DNA from: Conus ventricosus
Lineage: Eukaryota > Mollusca > Gastropoda > Neogastropoda > Conidae
Assembly: GCA_018398815.1 (NCBI GenBank)
Contig: CM031607.1
Coordinates: 81,870,971-81,934,970, forward strand
Length of the DNA: 64,000 nucleotides
Direction of reading: 5' to 3'
The first letter of the stretch is position 1; each line of letters starts with the position of its first letter. This document shows positions 59,547 to 64,000 of the stretch, piece by piece. The notes under the pieces were generated by a model, which saw only the letters and a list, made by a program, of their open reading frames with translations, did no database searches and was not told the DNA's origin. The translations under genes and the position numbers were made by a program.

Positions 59547-60745
59547 TCCAGTAAAATTTAAAAACACAAAAAGGGCCGTCTTTTCGCTAGTGTGACTGTC
59601 AGTGTGAGGTAGATCAACAGGTGGTGTGCTTTCTGGGCTGCTTTCTGGCTGGGGGGTGCTTATAACAATATCGCTTTCTTCAGGGCTAGGTACTTTCTTT
59701 AAAATGGATGGAGCGGCCTTGTGTTTAAGCTTTGATTGTGCCCTAAGTTTTTGGTCGTCTCCAGCTATAAGGATTTCATTGTTATAATTCTGTATCATGC
59801 CAATCTGTAGTCTAAGGTCAGAGGATAGCATGTATAATCCATGGCCTACAACAAAGTCAACTTTTGACCTAGCATGTGCAAGAACGTCTTGGTACCTTTG
59901 TATGCTGGGCAGGCAAATCAACAGCAGAGTTAATAGCATCTTCTAAATTAGCTAGGGAAATTGTTTTCTGGCATCAAAGCCTGTAGACTGATCTAGTATA
60001 CTAGACTTAGTCTGTGCTTGTGCTCCTAAAAAGACACCAAACGTATGTTCGTATGGTGTCATTAAGTCTTTGCACTCCTGCATTGTTAGGCCTTCACTTT
60101 CATCTAAGATAAATGTTGCCAAGCATTAGGATTTTTTGTTCTATGGATCCTAATCGAACTTGTTTGTCTGGTTGAAAAGAGGTATGGCCAGGCCAGTAGT
60201 CATAAGTATATTCTCTTTTTGCGCCCCACAAATACAATGTGCCTAACCCATGATTGCGGTCTAACTTTTGTCTAAAAACCGTTGAAGGATTAATGTTTAA
60301 ATTCGTTGCAAATTCTTTCATATGCATTATTGTCCATTGGGCTGTTAAATGGATTAAACGCGCTGTCGCTTGGAAGGACCACTTGTAGTTCAGTTAGTAT
60401 TCGTCTGTACTGGTAATAAACATGAAAGTTATATACTGACCTTACTAAAAGATTAGGATGGTTTAAATGGCTTGCATATGAAACACCACAGCCAGTAGTT
60501 GCGCAGTGAATGGCAAAATTTAACTGATTCTGGTAAAACGCCATAGGGCGGGATGACCATGCTGATGGCACTCTATCATTATGTATTGGCGGATTTAAAT
60601 ATCTAGTTAGCGGGTTTACAAGCCTAACTTGGAAGCCATTATATTCATCTTCTGCAATGGTTAAATTGCTGAAGTCCAAAGATTTGGGGTTATAAAATGC
60701 CCCTACATTGTAAGCGGCACTTTCGTTATATTTAGAAGGTTCCAT
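59517..60745 (-). pseudogene. Polinton conserved structural-type protein (broken)
   Basis: Starts MEPSKYNESAAYNVGAFYNP at 60,745 and is open for 151 codons, with SAWSSRPMAFYQNQLNFAIH, a TTGCGVS motif and VYNFHVYYQYRRILTELQ. A frameshift near 60,300 leads to MKEFATNLNINPSTVFRQK and LGTLYLWGAKREYTYDYWPG (to 60,100). After another break the C-terminal part (59,939-59,517) has a Pro/Ser-rich spacer and a hydrophobic tail TALFVFLNFTGLAILYL, likely membrane-anchored. I recall this family in Polintons of marine invertebrates and infer a virion role. Its 3' end overlaps the convergent plus-strand gene by 30 bp. Confidence 0.65.
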
Positions 60746-60781
60746 TTTTTAAATTAGTTTTTTTAAATAGCTATAAAAAGG
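60746..60781. promoter_or_regulatory. 36-bp divergent promoter before the minor-capsid-like gene
   Basis: An AT-rich gap between the minus-strand start (60,745) and the plus-strand start (60,782). CTATAAAAAGG, a TATA-like box, lies only a few bases before the plus-strand ATG, so the 5' leader would be very short. Confidence 0.5.
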
Positions 60782-61513
60782 ATGCACATCTATATAAACC
60801 AACAAAACAAAAGTGTGTTCTTAACGCATGAAATTGACAATAGGCGCGGTAATTATAGGATTGCCCTTAGAGAAATTGGGTTTAAAGTAAAATGGATTAA
60901 CATATCTGAAAAAGCTAAGAATAACTGGGTAGATATTAAGGACAAGCAAGGCAATCTATTAAAACAGTTAAAAATACCCGATGGCTACTACAACTTTTGT
61001 TCTTTAAGAGATGTATTTAGCAAATTTGGCATTGAGTTAAAAATTAATGAGGCAAATCTTATAATTACTATAAATTTTCCAAAACTTAAAGAAAAAAGGG
61101 AGTATGTTTTTCCAAAAAGCCTTGCTCAAATTTTAGGCTTTTATGACAGTGGTGAAACGTATCATATTAAAACACATATGTACTTAGAAAGCGGTCTTTA
61201 TGAGTATGTAGGTAGTAGACCATCCGATTTTCTCGTAAACCAAATTTTGTATGTCAATTTACAACAGTTAAAAACAGATACTAATTTGTTTAATGGCTAT
61301 CCATCTAGAGTTCTGAGAGCGCTGCATCCAGTTAAGGCGGGGTTTTGCGATTATCAGCTATATACGTTTGATGGAAACGGCCAATTTAAAGAATTAATTT
61401 GGGATACTATAAATTCATTAGACGTAAAAATAACTAATCAAGATGAAAAGCCAGTTGTTTGTTCTAATTTATTAATAGTGCTGGAAGTAGAAGAGCGTAC
61501 TGTACACCCTTAA
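60782..61513 (+). CDS. Polinton minor capsid (penton)-like protein, intact ORF
   Basis: A 243-codon open frame from an ATG after an AT-rich promoter to TAA, ending just inside the right terminal repeat (61,506 on). The reading MHIYINQQNKSVFLTHEIDN, then IALREIGFKVKWIN, IPDGYYNFCSLRDVF, a LAQILGF motif, ILYVNLQQLKTDTNLFNGYP, GFCDYQLYTF and a final LDVKITNQDEKPVV block fits the single jelly-roll minor capsid / penton proteins of Polintons and related viruses. Beta-rich, no signal peptide or membrane segment. It is the only long gene in the element with no internal stop or frameshift. Family placement is by motif memory. Confidence 0.78.
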   Translation: MHIYINQQNKSVFLTHEIDNRRGNYRIALREIGFKVKWINISEKAKNNWVDIKDKQGNLLKQLKIPDGYYNFCSLRDVFSKFGIELKINEANLIITINFPKLKEKREYVFPKSLAQILGFYDSGETYHIKTHMYLESGLYEYVGSRPSDFLVNQILYVNLQQLKTDTNLFNGYPSRVLRALHPVKAGFCDYQLYTFDGNGQFKELIWDTINSLDVKITNQDEKPVVCSNLLIVLEVEERTVHP

Positions 61514-61760
61514 TTTTTTATGCTCCTAGAAGAGAATGTGAATATGTTTGTTCACGATCACCCATGTCATTCTGCACGGAAACCCCGTTTCAATGTGCTG
61601 ATTTTGTCAATATTTGGTAGTTTTGAGGTGTTAATTTTTTTGTAAAACGGGTGTTAAATTTGGCCAAAACTGACATGTGATGGACGTGATTTGTATGTGA
61701 AAAAGGGGTTTTCGTGCAGAATCACATGGGTGGTCTTGAACTCACATATTTACATTCTCT
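61506..61760 (-). repeat. Polinton right terminal inverted repeat
   Basis: Inverted copy of 45,282-45,538. It ends ACATTCTCT, followed by GCAGA. It contains the same internal hairpin (61,529-61,578 against 61,711-61,760) and overlaps the last few codons of the minor-capsid-like gene. Confidence 0.93.
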
Positions 61761-63814
61761 GCAGACGTTACTACAAACCCCCTAGCTCCAATTTCTGTAG
61801 AGAGGACTTTGACCTGATAGCCTTCTCTCCTCAAGCTGTTTGCCAGATCAGCATACTTTTTAGTCTTGTAGATTTGAGCTGCCTCCATTCTGTTCTCATA
61901 TGGCACAGTGAGCTCGATCACTATCAGCTGCTTGGTTGACTGCAGGTGGACTACTATGTCTGGTCTCATGCCACTCTTGCTGATGATCTCTGGATGACTC
62001 CTCCATTCTGGGAGGTCTGCAGTGTACTCCCATTCATCTGCCCCATCCAGCAGACTCTGCCTGCATGTTCCGAGTGGCACTGTTGTTCTTGGCCATGATT
62101 TGCTACCTCCAGCCGTGAAGAATGTTGCGGGTGCTTTTGGAGTCCTGATTTTCCCTCTTATGGTGTTGGTACTAGCCCAGACTGCTTGTACAATTTGAGT
62201 GCTTAGTTGTGCCTCAATGTGTACCTTCCTTAAACCAGGGCTACTTTACATGAGTTTAGGACATGCTCCACTGTTTGTTTTTTATGGCAGAGGGGGCATA
62301 CAGGATCGTCTGTTTTTCCCACTTCACCAGGTTTGCATTTGAGGGCAGAAGGTCATATGCAGATCTGAGAATGAAGATGATCCTGAGAGGGGCCATGTGC
62401 CAAATGTCATTCCAAGTGAGACTTCTTTGAAATGCATTCTTCCACATTGTCCATTGCCCTTGCTGGCTCTGCTGGACTGCTTTTGTGAGTCTTTTCTGGC
62501 CTTCTTCTTTTCTCATCTCCTAAATCATCACGTCTCTTTTGGCTTTTCCTTTGGTCTTTGACCACCATTCAGTTTGGTCACCCCCAGTCCTTGTCTGTTG
62601 GTCTGTGTGTGCCCGGTTATTTCTGTGATCTTGAGACTTTCTTTTGCAGAATCCATCGCCTCTTGAACTTTTCATTTTCTACCTGTCTTCAGCTGGGGCT
62701 TTTTTCTTCTACCACCTTGTCTCCTGAGCCCTCCAGCATGCTTTGAAGTCTGATCTTTCCTGCTTTGTATTCTTCCAGGATGGATTTCAGTGGTAGTTTC
62801 AGCTTTGCTTGGCGACCGTACAGCGCTATGCCAGTGAGACAGGTTGGGACACCAAGCCATTTGCTTGTGAACTTGTTGATTTGGGCTTCCATTGCCTCGA
62901 GTATGCTGGTGCAGATGTCGTATATCATCAGAGGCCACAGGAGCTTTGGTATAAGCATGAACGGCAGACACCAGACCTTGTATTTGCCAGGGAGCCCACA
63001 CTGGTCAATGGTCTCCAAGCCTTCTTCCAACATCTGTTTGGTTTCTTTTGCTCTTTGTGTATCTTTCAGGGTATCATCATACCATCTTCCAAGGCTCTTG
63101 ACTGGCTCTTCTGTGACTCTTGGAATGGCCTGGTTGGCAACACTGAAGACCACAGATTCGGCCACTTTTCCTTTCCTCAGTAAGAGACTCCATGATTTCT
63201 TTGGCTTGAACTTCATTCCGAATGTCGTCCAGATCTACAGCACATGACGTGTCTCGTCTTCTCTGAATGAAATCACTGTAGTGTCATCCATGAAGGCCTT
63301 GAGAGGGGCATATTGCATCCATCGCCAAGGTCTATTTGTCTTGCGTTGCTCGTTACTGCTTTCAAGATGACTTCCATTGCAACACGAACAGTATTGGGGA
63401 AATTGCTCAGCCCATCGCAATGCCCACTTCCAAGTTGATCCAATCTGTTGTGTATTCCTTGGTAGAGAACCGCATTGAGAAGCCATTGAAGTACTTCTTG
63501 AGCATGTTGTGGATGTTCTTTGGCACATGGTACATCTCAAGAGCCAGCTGTATCATCTCATGCGGTTACAGATCCATATGCGATTGCCAGATCAAGCCAC
63601 ACTACGTCCAGGTCTCTCTTTTCTGTTTTTGCTCTTTGGATTGCGTCCCAGATCATGTGGCGTGTTCCACACAGCCAGCCACGCCTGGGATGCCACCTTT
63701 CTGGACTGACACATCCAAGTACTTGTTTTCCGTGAGGTATTTGGTCAGCCTTGCTGCCATGACAGAGAAGATTTTCCCTTCAACGTTTAGTAGTGATATT
63801 GGCTTGAGCTGGCT
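61761..63814 (-). mobile_element. LINE with RT and PD..ELT block (copy B, right of Polinton)
   Basis: Upstream half of the LINE interrupted by the Polinton. On the minus strand from 63,814: KPISLLNVEGKIFSVMAARL, GGIPGVAGCVEHATW, a region with PILFVLQ, then the catalytic AFMDDTTVISF (about 63,293-63,260). A 175-codon open segment (63,216-62,689) carries LGRWYDDTLKDTQRAKE and CLPFMLIPKLLWPLMIYDIC. A Cys/His-type block lies near 62,300. The C-terminal segment 62,080-61,765 reads RPDIVVHLQST, IELTVPYENRMEAAQIYKT and EIGARGF. The PD...ELT spacing suggests a restriction-like endonuclease as in R2-group LINEs. 5'-truncated at 63,814. Confidence 0.83.
62689..63216 (-). pseudogene. LINE post-catalytic RT segment, 175-codon open frame
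   Basis: Part of the LINE pol protein after the AFMDD box: MKFKPKKSWSLLLRKGKVAE, PVKSLGRWYDDTLKDT, QCGLPGKYKVWCLPFML, MEAQINKFTSKWLGVP and LKLPLKSILEEYKAGK. This is the thumb and linker region conserved among these LINEs. It joins the catalytic part by a frameshift near 63,235 and loses frame again at 62,689. Confidence 0.82.
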
Positions 63815-64000
63815 GAAATATTTTTTATAAGCTTCAAACGTGTATTTCCAAAACAGGTTTTCTCGTCTCGAGTGACAAGGCTATTCGATTCGAGTTTATC
63901 TAGTTTTTGTACGTTCGGGTATAAAAAAAAGCTACAATCCTTTTCCATTTATATTTTGTTGTCTTTAGTTTCCTTATCCATCCTACTTTCAAAGCTTGCA
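63815..64000 (-). mobile_element. L1-clade LINE continues (outer layer, right side)
   Basis: The minus strand reads ALKVGWIRKLKTTKYKWKR (about 63,995-63,935), an L1-type C-terminal block, then NLFWKYTFEAYKKYF, which runs into the nested LINE at GAAA (63,815-63,818). The reading continues at 44,847 downward. The element goes on beyond the window edge. Confidence 0.75.

Larger units (their letters stand above)
45282..61760. mobile_element. Polinton/Maverick element, 16,479 bp
   Basis: A self-synthesising DNA transposon with a viral gene set. Support: long terminal inverted repeats, target duplication, a protein-primed PolB, a retroviral-type integrase, an FtsK/A32-type packaging ATPase, a double jelly-roll-type major capsid protein, a minor-capsid-like protein and coiled-coil proteins. 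The length is at the usual scale for the group (about 15-20 kb). It sits inside a LINE. Most genes carry stops and frameshifts, so it is an old non-autonomous copy. I did not find the adenovirus-type cysteine protease expected in the group. Confidence 0.95.

Overview
This window is animal nuclear DNA, most likely from a mollusc or another lophotrochozoan. The evidence is eukaryotic non-LTR and LTR retrotransposons, a Tc1 transposon, long dinucleotide and trinucleotide microsatellites, AT-rich spacers and a broken receptor gene. That receptor has the LDLa + LRR + 7TM layout of the molluscan GRL101 group. The species call is inference. I see no intact host gene, rRNA or functional tRNA gene. Almost everything recognisable is a mobile element in some state of decay.

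Layout. 1-1.25 kb: spacer and (CA)n. 1.26-7.14 kb: an L1-clade LINE (+) split by a 2.1-kb TG...CA element with 5-bp target duplications, a likely solo LTR. 7.15-8.7 kb: (CT)n and a pyrimidine-rich tract. 8.8-11.2 kb: two (CTA)n-type arrays enclosing a minus-strand LINE RT fragment. 11.2-15.0 kb: a near full-length but broken L2/CR1-like LINE (+). 15-19.4 kb: RNase H fragment, spacers, and ATC/GAA/GAT arrays. 19.45-20.25 kb: the 3' end of a LINE with a tRNA-like tail. 22.0-24.1 kb: the GRL101-like receptor pseudogene. 25.4-29.7 kb: a second L2/CR1-like LINE (-) flanked by direct copies of a dispersed repeat, then a DIRS-like RT fragment. 31.2-31.9 kb: two SINE-like repeats. 32.5-34.6 kb: another LINE (+), whose family recurs on the minus strand at 40.9-43.6 kb. 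34.8-38.6 kb: a Ty3/gypsy gag-pol relic. 39.28-40.90 kb: a Tc1-type DD34E transposon with one premature stop.

43.9-64.0 kb is a three-level nest. An L1-clade LINE (43.9-44.85 and 63.8-64.0 kb, minus) was interrupted by a second LINE carrying a C-terminal PD..ELT block and a tRNA-like tail. That LINE was in turn interrupted by a 16,479-bp Polinton/Maverick element (45,282-61,760). The Polinton has about 255-bp terminal inverted repeats and a GCAGA target duplication. The uninterrupted site is visible in the paralogous LINE copy at 19.8 kb.

The Polinton encodes, in order: an unidentified gene, a protein-primed family B DNA polymerase, a coiled-coil protein, a retroviral-type integrase, a packaging ATPase (-), a major capsid protein (-), a coiled-coil/membrane protein (+), a conserved structural-type protein (-) and a minor-capsid-like protein (+). 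Most are broken by stops and frameshifts. The 243-codon minor-capsid-like ORF is the exception. In such elements the polymerase and integrase drive replication and insertion, while the ATPase and capsid proteins are those of a virion. Two divergent gene pairs share 35-36-bp AT-rich promoters, and each terminal repeat can fold into a long hairpin.
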